Of a stretch of 64,000 nucleotides of DNA, positions 10,762-21,489 are shown piece after piece (the first letter of the stretch is position 1; each line of letters starts with the position of its first letter). Source of the DNA: Hypericum androsaemum (taxonomy: Eukaryota; Streptophyta; Magnoliopsida; Malpighiales; Hypericaceae); NCBI GenBank assembly GCA_963995505.1, contig OZ023182.1:18865619-18929618 (forward strand), in the 5' to 3' direction. The notes under the pieces are model-generated. The model made no database searches. It was not told where the DNA came from and was given only the letters and a program-made list of their open reading frames with translations. Made by a program: the position numbers and the translations under genes.

Positions 10762-11650
10762 TTATATGACAAAGGTTGTTCCGACAACATGTAAGGAAAT
10801 ATCAAAGGTTGTTCCAACAGCACCTAATATGAATTGACGGAAAATGAGTATAAACGAGCCAAAGAACCGAAGGTTGTCTCTCCTCTCCATGAATAAACAA
10901 GGAGCGTGAGAAACATTTTTCAAGCAAACTACCGCCAACTCACTACTCTCTCTCATCCATGTTATCGGTGGGAGTACAAGGCTTAGATTGTTGAAACCTT
11001 ATTTGCCGTGAGCACACCCGTTAGCTTCCCTCATGAGTAATTGTCAAAATCTTATTCGTCGTAACTGACGTGTGAAGATTCAATGATACTATCATAAAGG
11101 CGATCAAGTGACTGATTGACTTTTGAATCATGCCTTTAACTTCCCTTTGGGTTTACATCTGCTATTTCGCCCCCTGAGAGTTGTATCCAGATGCTAGCCA
11201 TGAATGTTAGAGACGTTGGAACGTCCAGGCTAGTTAAGTTGTATTTTTATTTCAACGTTAAACGAAAGAGTGTTTAATACTCACCATTATCAAAAAAAAA
11301 TACAAGACTTAGATATTTTATTCTTGTCATCCGGTATCGGTTCATCTCACATCGTTCATCTCACAAGACTTAGGTACATTAAACTTAAAATGTTATGATA
11401 TGTTTTAAGAGTATTGGAAATTTACAATTTTCAAATTATAGAAAATGAAATAAATTTATGGAATTTTTAAGAAATGATTTCTAAAAAATATTTAGGACAT
11501 TTACTGAATCTATGCACGATTCTATTCTTTTGATGATTCATATATTACTATTCCGCCAAATCCACTAATTTTTTCAATAAGACAACAGTTTGCAAACCTA
11601 TATGAAATAAATTTGAAAATTATATACAGAATATTAATTCTGAAAAATCT
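10762..11650. other. Upstream flank of SPH module 1
   Basis: The stretch shares AAGGTTGTCTCTCCTCTCCAT, ATAAACAAGG and CTCATCCATGTTATCG with 20990-21500 upstream of the third SPH and, more weakly, with 13450-13740. It marks repeated duplication of whole SPH modules. About 300 bp (10990-11310) is absent from the relative at 21 kb and looks inserted. No gene is seen. Confidence 0.6.
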
Positions 11651-12046
11651 GAATATACCTGACTTTTATTAAAATCAAATTCGATATATAAATCTCCTAA
11701 TGTGATAATACAATAAATATGCGTGACTTTAATGGAAAACAAATTCCATATATAAATCTCCTAATTTGATAATACAATAAATATACCTGACTTTTATGGA
11801 AAAAAAATTCCATATATAAATCTCCTAATTCCATATATATATCTCCTAATTTGATAATACAATAAATATGTCTGACTTTTATGGAAACAAATTCCATATA
11901 TAAATCTCCAAACTTGGTAATACAGTAAATATACCAGATTTCTATGGAAAACAAATTCCATATATAGATCTCCAAATTTGATAATACAATAAATATATCT
12001 AACTTTTATGGAAAACAAATTCCATATATAAATTGACTTCATTCTA
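11651..12046. repeat. ~63-bp AT-rich minisatellite upstream of SPH1
   Basis: About six degenerate units of 60-66 bp share the core ACAAATTCCATATATAAATC followed by TCCTAATTTGATAATACAAT and AAATATACCTGACTTTTATGG. The same repeat lies upstream of the second (16918-17010) and third (21490-21870) SPH genes, always ending 150-250 bp before the ATG. Unit lengths near multiples of three keep several frames open by chance, so the open frames across it are not genes. Copy 2: 49686-50081. Confidence 0.88.
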
Positions 12047-12148
12047 GGTAAGCTCATAATTGACAGCACAATAAATGTCAAATTGAGCCCCATATTTAAC
12101 CTCAGAACTAGCAGCACAGTAAACAAGAGAATACATTATCGCAACATT

Positions 12149-12155
12149 ATAAAAA
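12149..12155 (+). promoter_or_regulatory. TATA box candidate of SPH1
   Basis: TATAAAA lies 55 bp before the SPH1 start codon. An equivalent TATAAAA sits at 17128-17134 before SPH2, in the shared context AGTACATTAT. In the truncated third SPH the matching site reads TATAGCA. Confidence 0.55.
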
Positions 12156-12209
12156 ATTAAGTTTTAGAATATTAAAAGAACTATCTAAAAAAAGGCAGTC
12201 AAACAAACA

Positions 12210-12662
12210 ATGAAGAAAACTATGCTCAATGCCTTACTTTGCATCATTATTCTTACTATGTTACTAGAACTCGGCGAAACAAACAACACATGGCATATGC
12301 ATGTGGTCAATAACCTAAGTGGCCCTCCCCAGTTGCTTGTGCATTGCAAGTCCAAGGATGATGACCTTGGAAATCACTACCTCAGTGTTGGCCAGGAACA
12401 ATTTTGGGGATTTGATGTGAATTTTTGGGGTACCACCCTTTTCTGGTGCTATGTAGCACCAAACAGCAACTATGCTACCTCGTTTGATGCTTTTCGGACA
12501 GACGGTCCCATTGACTTTTATCGCTTGTGCGATATATCACCTTTTTTTGGTGGGAGCAATGAGTGTTTTTGGCTCGCCAAGGATGATGGTGTTTATTTTC
12601 GAGACTTCAGTCAGAATCCTCCTTTGGATGTTTTTAAGTATAAGTGGGAGAAACGTCAATAA
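12210..12662 (+). CDS. S-protein homologue (SPH / self-incompatibility protein S1 family), intact
   Basis: This is a single-exon 150-residue secreted protein of the plant S1/SPH family. In poppy the S1 relative is the stigma self-incompatibility determinant; most SPHs have no known role. Residues 1-24 form a hydrophobic signal peptide. The mature part has the family signature: VHVVNNLS-type first strand (near 31), LLVHCKSKDDDLG (43-54), WGTTLFWC (73-80) and a C-terminal FRDFSQNPP / KYKWEK. Four cysteines (46, 80, 107, 119) are placed to form the two usual disulfides. NLS at 35-37 is a possible N-glycosylation sequon. Length is normal for the family. A TATA candidate at 12149 and AATAAA at 12743 frame the transcript. 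Its copy at 50245 is identical. The ligand or partner cannot be inferred. Confidence 0.93.
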   Translation: MKKTMLNALLCIIILTMLLELGETNNTWHMHVVNNLSGPPQLLVHCKSKDDDLGNHYLSVGQEQFWGFDVNFWGTTLFWCYVAPNSNYATSFDAFRTDGPIDFYRLCDISPFFGGSNECFWLAKDDGVYFRDFSQNPPLDVFKYKWEKRQ

Positions 12663-13100
12663 ACTTTAAGTGGTGGAAGTAGTCAATAAGCTCTTGATCA
12701 TCAATCTCATGTGATGCATGTGTTCTCTTAACCTTTACGGTCAATAAATAAAGCAAGAGTCAAATAATCTTGAGCTCAATAAACAAATTTAAAGTAAACT
12801 ATTCTTAGCTTATTTCTTTTTATCTTTGAATTCTAAGTAGTCCAATATGCTCTTGATTTTGATTTTAGTTATTATTCCTTTATATATATCACTTGTCTAC
12901 TAATTTTCTGTTGGTAATTTTGTTATAACGTGATCAAGTTGGTACGGTTAATGTACCCATGATCACTAAACTTAAGAAAATTTTAGTTCGTTGTTTTTTT
13001 CTATTGATGGTCATTAACCTATATAAATTGATCATCCTAACAATTGTCCTGCCAAATCGGACAAATTATTGATGTAAATATGATGTCGTAACAAAAAATA
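12663..13100 (+). other. SPH1 3' flank
   Basis: The 3' untranslated and downstream region includes AATAAA at 12743-12748. It is homologous to 497-1360 and 17640-17780. It also holds the uninterrupted GATCATCCT site, near 13030, that corresponds to the MITE insertion point at 872. Confidence 0.7.
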
Positions 13101-13900
13101 TGAAGTCAAATTTCAATTTGTTATCAAACAATTAAAAAAAAGGTGATAAAAATAGATGAAAAGAAATTCAGTTTCCGATGACACCCACTAGCACTTGCCT
13201 TCATCAACCTAGACAGTGTTATCGTGAATACTCGTCATGCTATGTCAGACCTAAGGTTTCATAAGCGAGCTTGTCTTTGTACATGGTCCCAACTCGCTCG
13301 TGAAGAAAGCATCACATTCTTGGCTAGATCAAAGAAGACGTGTCCTTGGTCATCATATCATTCGAGAGGGAAGAGTCCGAGGGGCGATCATAAAAAATTC
13401 GATTCGAAAATCAGTAAACTTGGTACTTTTTTCCACCGTCTTAATGTACATCCTTTGGAGTTAGGCTTCGAAACAGTGCTTCGTATCAAATCACACTATC
13501 GCCAGTTCACAACTAACTCTCATCCATGTTATCCTTTGGAGTACAAGGCTCGGATTTTTTATTTGATATATAAAGTTGTATTAAACTCACCAAAAGGTAA
13601 TTACAGAGTAATTACATCGGGTGTACATCGCGTACAACACCCAACACCTAAAATACTATATAGACACGTATCTAAGAAAAAACAAAGTAAAAAGCTCATA
13701 TCTTTTGTCCTTATCCGGTATCGGTTTATCTGACATCGTCGATACCGAATCTTCGAGTATTTCCAGAAACGACAACACAGAAAACTTGTCTGCAATCTCA
13801 AATGAGAAAACAGTTATTAGTGTAATCACAAGTCAGTCTCAATCAGATGAAGAACCCATAAAACAACAAAATTTTGATTAAAAAAAACAAGTTTGTTTGG
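13101..13900. other. Decayed SPH-module flank
   Basis: The part at 13450-13760 (CAGTTCACAACTAACTCTCATCC, TACAAGGCTCGG, CCGGTATCGGTTTATCTGACATCG) is the same flank seen upstream of the first and third SPH genes. A 169-codon plus frame (13224-13733) crosses it, but it has no domain and coincides with this noncoding repeat. I do not call it a gene. Confidence 0.5.
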
Positions 13901-13999
13901 AACCAAAGGAATTCTTATTTTGATTAAAAGTCAGATTTAGAACTCCTACCAAAATAGGTCGGAATTGCACTGACCAAATGGGAATTTGCTGAGAAATGA

Positions 14000-14640
14000 C
14001 ATCTATACCCTAGCTTCTCTAATCTTCCATCTCTCTCCTTCGAAAGACTCGTAGCTTGTTCTTGTTCTTCCGTGACCTTCCTCGAGGTATGTCTCTAACC
14101 TCTTCCCCCTTTCTATTGGCCAATGTCGACTTCCCAATCAGAATACTCCCCGAAGTTTACTTCTTTGGTAATTAATTTTCCCCTTTGGTTTCCCGCTCTT
14201 AGTTAGTTCCCGACACGGGTAAGCAATTTGGGCTCTGCTCGATTGTCGTGGGTTTTGTGGAAGTTTTGACGGAATTATGGGTTCAATTTGAAGTTAGGGA
14301 TTTTGCTTTGCTTGGTGTTGGGGATTTCAATTTGGAGTGAGCGGAACTGAGGAGGAGGACGAGCTTGATCTCTAGGGTTTATGCTTTCGGGTATTGCAGA
14401 TGGGATCTGGGTTGGCATTAAGTTTGATCTTTAGTAAATACCCTGTTGGTGTAAAGAGCACATAAAGGAGTTTGTTGGATGTTGTATGTATCGGTTTAGT
14501 TTGAGAGATGCAAGCAACCTCCCTCAGCAGTAGAGCTCCAGAATTGATTTGTTTGAATTGAAATTAGTCTTTTGCTAAATGTGACTTCAGCATGTTGGAT
14601 TGGATATTTCCATGACTAAACTAAGTAATGGTGGAGTTTT
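14000..14640 (+). other. 5'-leader/intron-like sequence of an unidentified gene
   Basis: A CT-rich leader (about 14010-14085) ends CTCGAG followed by GTATGTCTC, a good plant splice donor. It is followed by a T-rich, GGTTT-rich stretch like a plant leader intron, with possible acceptors GCAG near 14400 and TTCAG near 14590. No coding exon follows before an AT-rich repeat. It looks like the severed 5' end of a gene, possibly moved here with the RPN13 fragment just downstream, but no identity is supported. Confidence 0.3.
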
Positions 14641-15084
14641 TAGTTCTTTATTTATGGCCAGTGATCTTCTGCCTCAAGTGACGTGCTCCTCGGGGGAGAG
14701 TCAAATTATTAGAGGTTGAACTTGAAGTTGTTTGCTTAATGATCAAAGAGCTCTGGAAGAGTTACAGGGGTGTTTAAGTAAAAAAGAAAGAATCAATTCT
14801 TGTGTTTTATGTTTTGTTTCCAAACAAGACAATGGAAAAAATATTCTATTTCTATTTCTATTTATATTCAGATTTAGAAATGGAATTCTTTTCTCAATAT
14901 ATTTGGATTTGATTCCAAACAAACTGTCGTGGAGAGAATGTTTTAACCATTTGAGTTATTAGCACTATGGTAACCCAAAGGAAAGCCGAACAGGTAGAAG
15001 CATTCAGAAAACTGAACATACACCTACCTCTCTTCTAATGACCCTCCACAGTCATTCACCTACATGGTTCTATCAGCTTGACCA
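14641..15084. other. AT-rich spacer, no gene seen
   Basis: The short plus frame at 14732-14962 lacks any recognisable feature. TTCCAAACAAAC near 14910 is an inverted counterpart of GTTTGTTTGGAA near 13893, so the 1-kb interval between them may be a terminal-inverted-repeat element. I could not find a target-site duplication. Confidence 0.35.
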
Positions 15085-15119
15085 CAAACAAACCTTCAAC
15101 ATAACAGTTCTATTCAAAT

Positions 15120-15290
15120 AAAACAGATGTGTCAAAATCAGAAAATAGGATGAATTGAAAACTGTGGGTCATCTTCAGATTTAGGCTCTTGCAAACAATT
15201 CAAAAGTTTTTAAAACCCGTATGAATTGCAAAAAAAAAAGAAAAAATCAAAACAAGCCATTTGAACCTGCTTCCGAGGCCTGAGGTGGGC
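15120..15290 (-). pseudogene. RPN13-like fragment (rearranged, third copy)
   Basis: The minus strand encodes EPKSEDDPQF, the start of the RPN13 exon seen at 27167-27233, with its acceptor decayed from CAG to CAA. The flanking intron sequence also matches that copy (AACAAGCCATTTGAACCTGC). Immediately beyond, ACAGATGTGTCAAAATCAGAAAATAGG matches an intron 1.1 kb away in the other copy (26083-26120). This copy is therefore internally deleted and cannot be functional. Copy 2: 53155-53325. Confidence 0.7.
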
Positions 15291-16107
15291 GTCCACTTTG
15301 CGCAGGTGGATGTCCAATGTCCGCTTTGCCCAAGGCGGGCTCCCGCTGTCCGCTTTGCCATCCAAAGCAGGCATCTGCCTACCCAAAATAGACATCTGTC
15401 TTGACCTAGATTTTTTACCTCCTTCTACTTCGAATCTGAAGAAGTCATAAACTAAAAAGTTGTAGGTCTTTGTATTATCTTTTCATAATCGAAGGAATCA
15501 GCTCACTGTAATGTCTGAGCCAAAATAAGTGGCTGATCTACCAAAGTCGAACATAACTCATCGAGGAAACCATCACCAAGACTTGAAGTTTTGTTTAGTC
15601 CCACTTTTGATCCGAATTAGGCAAAGCTCTACAAAATAAAGTTTTAGATACAGGTCTTATCTTTTCACGACCGCTAGAATTTTCTCATTCTGACTTACGA
15701 GTTCTAAGTAACGGTCAATTTACTAAAGATGATCATTTACCATCCAAGGTGTAAACGATTTGACGGATGTCCAAGTGTTAAAATGTGGGTTTAAATTTAC
15801 CTTTAAAAAAACCATCCAAGGACAAGACGAAGTGGACCGAGGACAACACGCCAAAGCTGTCTACCATCACCGATCTACATTTACCGGTCTCGACCAAGGG
15901 AAGGCCATCATCGGTCTCGACCGATGGAAGATCCTCATTGGTCTCGACCGAGGGGAAACCATAGGCGGTCTCTACCAAACTTGAGACCGGAAGCGGCCTC
16001 CACCAAACTAATGATGTGTCAACATGCTGAGACCGGCAATTGAGGCTTCACACCAGTCACTGAGGCTTGACACCGTTCACTGAGATTGAATTGATAAACT
16101 TTAACAT
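15291..16107. repeat. Repetitive, LTR-like sequence with GGTCTCGACC motifs
   Basis: Low-complexity repeats include CCGCTTTGCC / CCCACTTTGC variants (15290-15390) and four or more GGTCTCGACC-type units spaced about 36 bp (15890-16000). The stretch 15430-15720 resembles plant LTR sequence in style only; no ends or target-site duplications were found. The short frames here are shadows of the repeats. Confidence 0.4.
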
Positions 16108-16111
16108 AATA

Positions 16112-16645
16112 CAGTAAAACCTCTCTAAAATGATATTATTGGCACCGGAGAAAAATATCATTTTAGAGAGGTTATTATATAAGAGAGGTTTACATTTTTT
16201 CTCTCCGAAAATATTAAACTTGAGCTTTTGAACAATTAATACGTAAATATTAAATAATTACTTTGTTTATATTAAAGTCGCCAAAATATTGGCTTATAGC
16301 GTTATTCAAATATTTTACTCTATTGAAATATTTTCTTACAACAAGACGGCGATCACAATGACCATTTGAAGACAATTGACAAGATCAAAAATATAGCACA
16401 AACTATTATCTTAAAATATATTTTTTTGAATAGAAAAGTATGTAAAAATATATGTATTTATTCAAAATATCACTTTATACAAAAATTGGGACCGGAATTT
16501 AGCACTAATTTTTTTTGAAAAGTATTAGTTATTACGATAGAAGAATTATTAGATTTTAACACTGATCCCGACTCGTGACCAAAATTTTTTATCAGTTTAG
16601 AGATGTTATAACTTTAGAGAGAATCACTTTATAGAGGTTTTACTG
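16112..16645. mobile_element. Emigrant-like (pogo-type) MITE
   Basis: The left end reads CAGTAAAACCTCTCTAAAAT, and the complement of the right end reads CAGTAAAACCTCTATAAAGT. Both match the known Emigrant/pogo TIR type CAGTAAAACCTCTATAAA, and a TA dinucleotide flanks each side (16110-16111 and 16646-16647). At 534 bp with no open frame it is a non-autonomous element. An internal palindrome (ATATCATTTTAGAGAGGTT against the left end) gives foldback near the left terminus. Copy 2: 54147-54680. Confidence 0.88.
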
Positions 16646-16647
16646 TA

Positions 16648-16917
16648 GAACTTTTATTCTGAATAATAGAGTCCTGGCGAACTGGGCCACCCGAAAATAC
16701 TTGACCGGACAGTCTAACCGAATTTTGGCCGGTCGAATCACATTTTGATTTATAGGCAAAAATTGGCCGAGATTTGGTCCAGGGTAGCAGTCAGACCACC
16801 GATCGGACCGCCATTTTTAAAACATTGGTCCAAACAATTGGTAGCTACATTAATAAGAATTAACAAATAAATCTTACAAGAACATTAAAAGATATTAATT
16901 TTGACAAATCTGAATAT
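16648..16917. other. Spacer upstream of SPH2
   Basis: GC-richer sequence with CGGTCCGATTGG-like motifs (16760-16830) resembles the block that truncates the third SPH at 22045-22120. It is probably a repeat family, but its ends were not defined. Confidence 0.35.
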
Positions 16918-17010
16918 AACAGAAAACAAGATTCCATATATATGTTATAAATAAACAAGATCCCGTATATACTTGATAAAAAATGATTCCATATACAGAT
17001 CTCCTAATTT
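16918..17010. repeat. ~63-bp AT-rich repeat upstream of SPH2 (about 2 units)
   Basis: It has the core ATTCCATATA..GATCTCCTAATTTGG and is the short counterpart of the arrays before the first and third SPH genes. Copy 2: 54953-55045. Confidence 0.7.
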
Positions 17011-17191
17011 GGTAATACTATCAATTGACCCATAGTATGTAAGCTCATAATTGACAGTACAATCAATGTCAAATTGAGCCCTATATTTAACTTCAGAATT
17101 GGCAACCCAATAAACAAGAGAGTACATTATAAAAATTTAAGCTTTTAAAAAAATAAAGAAACAATCTGAAAGAAAGGCAATCAAACAAACA

Positions 17192-17638
17192 ATGAAAAGA
17201 ACTATGTTCAGTCCCCTACTTTGCATCATTGTTCTTGCTTTGTTACTTGGCCTTGGCGAACTAAAGAGATGGCAAGTGCATGTGGTCAATAGTCTAAGTG
17301 GCCCTCCCCAGATGCTTGTGCATTGTAAGTCCAAGGATGATGATCTTGGAGGCCATTACCTCAATGATGGCCAAGAAGTGAATTGGAAATTTGATGTGAA
17401 TTTGTGGGATACCACCCTTTTCTGGTGCCATGTGGCACCAAATGCCAGTTATGATACCCGTTTCGACGCTTTTCGTCTAAAAGGTCCTATTTCCTTTTAT
17501 CACATGTGCAAGTAACCAACGGTGCCTGAATACTATGATTGTTTCTGGATCGCCAAGGATGATGGGATTTATTTTCGGGACTTCAGTCAAAATCCTCCTT
17601 CTGATATTGTTAAGTATAAGTGGGAGAAAAGTAAATAA
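17192..17638 (+). pseudogene. S-protein homologue with one in-frame stop
   Basis: It is highly similar to SPH1: signal peptide (residues 1-24), VHVVNSLSGPP, MLVHCKSKDDDLG, WDTTLFWC, FDAFR. TAA at 17513-17515 stops translation after 107 residues, just past the third conserved cysteine. The same frame then continues with no further defect through CFWIAKDDGIYFRDF and KYKWEK to a normal terminal TAA at 17636-17638. The lesion is thus a single nonsense codon in an otherwise complete 148-residue coding sequence. The truncated product would lose the fourth cysteine and a disulfide. The TATA candidate (17128) and an AATAAA downstream (near 17722) are intact. Readthrough or a very young pseudogene are both possible. 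The identical copy is at 55227-55673, so the stop predates the duplication or was homogenised. Confidence 0.88.
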
Positions 17639-17938
17639 ATTTTAAGTGGTGGAAGTAGTCAATAAGCTCTTGATTTATCAATCTTGTCTGATGCATGTAT
17701 TATCTTGGATTTTAAGCTCGACAAATAAAGTAAGAGTCAACTACTCTTAAGCTCGATAAATAAATTATCAATTTTATCTGATGAATGGGAGTGGGTAATG
17801 TCTTCTTTATTGATAAGTGAAGTGTTTTATTCCACGAGAAATGTCCACCAAAAATGGTTACACCAGTGACATCAAGGGTATCGTACTTTGAATATTAGAT
17901 AATACATATCAGATACACCACAATGATATGTACTATTT
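17639..17938. other. SPH2 3' flank
   Basis: The first 130 bp follow the other SPH 3' flanks (GTGGTGGAAGTAGTCAAT, AATAAAGTAAGAGTC). The homology then ends and plain AT-rich sequence follows. Confidence 0.6.
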
Positions 17939-18739
17939 GGGTGCGTTTGGTACGTCTTCTAGACAGGCTTAGAAAAATATGACAGAAGAATAATGGAAAG
18001 GTCTGTTTGTTCTGGTTGTCCCGTCCAGTGTTTGGTAACCTTTTTTTGTTACATGTAACAATTTAACCTAAATTCAGTTAAAGACAAATCTACCCTTAAA
18101 AAAACAAAAGAGAAAATGCATTAATCTAACAAAAATCAGTGGACTCAATTTTTTCAAGAATAAAAAAAATTATAGCAAATAAAATCTATCAAATCAATTA
18201 TACTAAATCAAATCGAGAATAATTTAGGGCCGTAAGATATTGAAAAATATGTATGAAATTAATTATATTACACCTACAATGCGTAATCACCATCAATATG
18301 TATTAACTAGTATATCTTGTTATTATCATTAAAATATTAAATACATATATTCGAATTTATATATGTTGATTAATAATTAAACACATTAAAATATTATATA
18401 CATGTATTCGAATCTTAAGATCATCAAATTTCAATGTTATAAAAAAACTGACGACGCCAATTTTTCATAATCTTTCCCTAGGCGGAAAAGATTTGATCAT
18501 TTAATTACCAAATCTCGCACGGGATCAATTTAAATAGGTAAGGATAATATAGTAAATAATATCATAGGAAATTTTTGTTATTGGACAAAATTTTCTGGCC
18601 CATGAAAATAGATAGAACTAGAAATTGAAGATAGGCTTGGACAAGTTTTCATTTTGTCCAAACCTTTTTTTGCACTAAACATAATCTAGGACAGAAATTT
18701 GTGTCTAGCCCAGTCCTATTCTTCCAAACAAATGCACCC
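17939..18739. mobile_element. ~800-bp TIR element, PIF/hAT-like ends
   Basis: The left end reads GGGTGCGTTTGGTACGTCTT, and the complement of the right end reads GGGTGCATTTGTTTGGAAG. GGGTGCGTTTGG-type ends are common in plant DNA-transposon MITEs. The interior has no coding sequence. I could not fix a target-site duplication, so the superfamily is left open. Copy 2: 55974-56774. Confidence 0.6.
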
Positions 18740-19039
18740 AAAAGTAGGGCTGAGCGTGAACCTGAAAAAATCTGATAATTCGATCACACCGAACACCGAA
18801 GCACCGAACGGTGTAAACTGAACGGTTAAACCGAACTTCTCGGTGTTGAGTCGGCGTCTTTTTTTTGCAAGCCCGAGACACCGACAACCCGAGAAAATTG
18901 ATGTCATTTTAAATAATTATAAGTACCTGTATCCTTCCAAATCTCCCATCCATAATTCTAATTGTCATTTACAAATCAACAGACCATAAATGATTCCAAT
19001 GCTCTGGAGATTAGGTGGTTACACTTCTTGCATGCAATC
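18740..19039. other. Short GC-rich repeat-like stretch, no gene seen
   Basis: The stretch 18745-18900 has repeated CACCGAA/CCGAAC words (CACCGAACACCGAAGCACCG), low complexity in character. The overlapping minus frames are products of that composition. Confidence 0.4.
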
Positions 19040-19047
19040 AGAGATGG

Positions 19048-19252
19048 CAGGGCGGAGCCAAAAAATTTGGGGAGTGGGAGCAATATAATTTTTTTCAAAA
19101 AGAACGGCTCAATTTTTAGGTTGATTAATTTTTTAATGAGGTCAATTTCTAATTTTAGTTGGGATATACATTATAAAATATACCTATTTATCAAAAATAT
19201 ATATTAAGTGGGGGCAATTGCCCCCACAATATTCAATGTGGCTCCTTCCCTG
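19048..19252. mobile_element. 205-bp hAT-type MITE
   Basis: The element is flanked by the 8-bp direct repeat AGAGATGG (19040-19047 and 19253-19260), the size expected for hAT. The left end reads CAGGGCGGAGCCA, and the complement of the right end reads CAGGGAAGGAGCCA. A perfect palindrome, GTGGGGGCAATTGCCCCCAC, lies at 19209-19228. There is no coding sequence. Copy 2: 57083-57287. Confidence 0.88.
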
Positions 19253-19260
19253 AGAGATGG

Positions 19261-20985
19261 TATCTGCTACTCCCGAGATTGTCCTCCTGGTTGAATCATG
19301 TCGTTCGATTCACGGGCAGAGATGATGAAGCTCGATGATGTTATACCTATATAAATGGTGGTTCTACCTAGAGATGGAGGTGTGGTATCTAATTGAAAGC
19401 GAGAAAAATAAAATTTTGGCAGAGAAGAGGAGGGAAAGAAGGGGCTCGAATGGTCCAGAGAAAATATCTAGTTTCTCTACTTATCTCTCAAGTCTATTAC
19501 ATATATATCCTGTTGGGCCAGGCCCATGTATCTTTTGGGTTATCAATTGTTCCATTAGCTTCTAATAGCTTCTATAGGACTCGTATATATAGCTAACTCA
19601 TGCTTCCAGCTAAGATTAAGTTGTACAGAACCCTGTAATAAAAATAACAGTTTCCCCCCAAGCTTCGAAGCTCTCTCATGGCTTCTTGATAAATCGATCT
19701 CAATCTTTGGCTTCTTCATCGATCTTCTAGTTCAGGTTCATCAATTTTCACACTCCTCTCACTCCCGACTCCCTCCATCCCTCCCTCCTCTCCCGACCTC
19801 CCCTCCTCTCCTTCCTAACCTTCCTCCTGACCTCCTTCCCTCCAACCTTGACAGGTCCCCTCCCTCCATCGGTGACACAAGCAAGCCGATCATCAATTGG
19901 TGACACTGCCGCACCGCGACACTGTCGGTGTTGTCCTATATCGTGACACCATCGGTTGGGCTTCCAGAAAATTGGCTACGTTGGTGTCGGCGCCAAAAAA
20001 TACCCAAAAACCATGACACCAACGTTTTCTCACCTCTACTCAAAAGTACATGTTTCAAAGAATTTTTATTAATGTTAATGTTATGTACGTATAAAGGATA
20101 GAATTTTTGTGTAGTAGGTACGTGGTTGTAGCTACCATTCTCATTAAAAATCCTGGTGTAATAAAATCTATTAAAAAGACAGTCCTTATGATTTTGGTAT
20201 TTAATAGTTTGTTTCCACACTCTCTCTTCTATCCTCCCTCATTCCGTATATCTCTTCCGCCCCTACGCTCCCTCCTTTCTCTCCATCTATTCTCTCTCCC
20301 TTTTCATCTCTCTTCCTCTCCACCTATAAATCGACACCGACGACGATGTCGATGACGACACCGACGACTCCAACCTCGACTAGCAGATCCAACGCTGTCG
20401 GTGCTTCCTAATCCCGGACTCCTATCTTCTTTCTCCCCAAATCTCCCAATTTTTTTCCTTCTTTTGATTATTCGGTTGGAGAACCACAAATTCTTACTTC
20501 GATGTCCAATTGAGGTGATCAAGTTGTTGTGTGTAGCACGGATGTATATCTACAAGTTTAAAGTTTATAACTTCTCCAAAACTGCCGAGACTTCTAACCC
20601 GATTTTGACACTCTTCCCAGACGAATTTGGAGATGCTACAAAAATATATAAGATGTGTATTATAGTTTTATAGCTCTTGAAATTGCATCAATCTGATACT
20701 CAAATTGAAAATTAGAACTATTTCACTGAGATAGATTTGGCACACATCGGCGGATAATTTTTCTGCTCCAAAAAAGTGGTCATAAAAAAATCAATATATA
20801 TAAGTGAATACACATTAAGAGAGGAAAAAAATTGACCATGGGTGAAGTTGACTAAAGTTCAGTGACCACCAATGTCAATAAAGGTCGTACACATGGAGTA
20901 GCCAAGCCGGTATAATAACGATATCATGGTGTAATTTTTTCCGGTACATTAAAAAAAATATTTTTTCCGGTAAAATGAAAACAAA
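19261..20985. other. Low-complexity and unassigned sequence
   Basis: The region holds pyrimidine-rich tracts (19745-19865 and 20215-20330), a GACACC/GACGACG-rich stretch (20330-20400) and scattered short frames. The plus frame 20401-20673 has no recognisable domain. Nothing here could be assigned to a gene. Some of it may be leader sequence of a lost gene, since CT-rich leaders precede ATG-poor stretches. Confidence 0.4.
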
Positions 20986-21489
20986 GAACCAAAGATTGCT
21001 CGGACAACACGTAATTGGAAAATTAATACAAACGAGCCTAAGAACCTAAGGTTGTCTCTCCTCTCCATCAATAAACAAGGTGTATGAGAAACATATTCAA
21101 GCACACTACTGCCAGTTCACTACTAACTCTCATCCATGTTATCGCCGTGAATACAAGGCTTAGATATTTTGTCCTTGTCGTCCGGTATCGATTCATCTGA
21201 CATCGTCCAATATAATTTTTACGTACTCGAAATTTAAAAAATAATGATAAGTTAAACAGTTTTTGGAAATTTAAGAAACTTCAATTTATAGAAAATCAAA
21301 TGAAGTCGTGGAATTTGCAAAAACTGGCTTCTAAAAAATATTTAGGACATTTACTAATCTATGCACAATTATATTCTTTTGATGATTCATATATTACTAT
21401 TTCGCCAAATCAACTATTTTTTTTACAATTAGACAACAGTTTGCTAGCCTATATGAAAAAAAATTTAATTTTATAAAGAATATTAATTT
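20986..21489. other. Upstream flank of SPH module 3
   Basis: The stretch is collinear with 10860-11640 upstream of SPH1 (GAACCTAAGGTTGTCTCTCC, CATCCATGTTATCG, CTATGCACAATTATATTC), apart from a ~300-bp stretch present only there. It is evidence for duplication of the whole SPH module, flank included. Confidence 0.7.

Noticed and set aside
11697..12126. Minus frames with a reiterated ~21-residue motif (LYMEF..KS..YLLYY), resembling a repeat protein
   Set aside because: They come from the noncoding 63-bp minisatellite. The motif is open in more than one frame and has no start or codon support.
13224..13733. 169-codon plus frame
   Set aside because: It overlaps the SPH-module flank that recurs without an open frame at 11 kb and 21 kb. 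It shows no domain or splice context.
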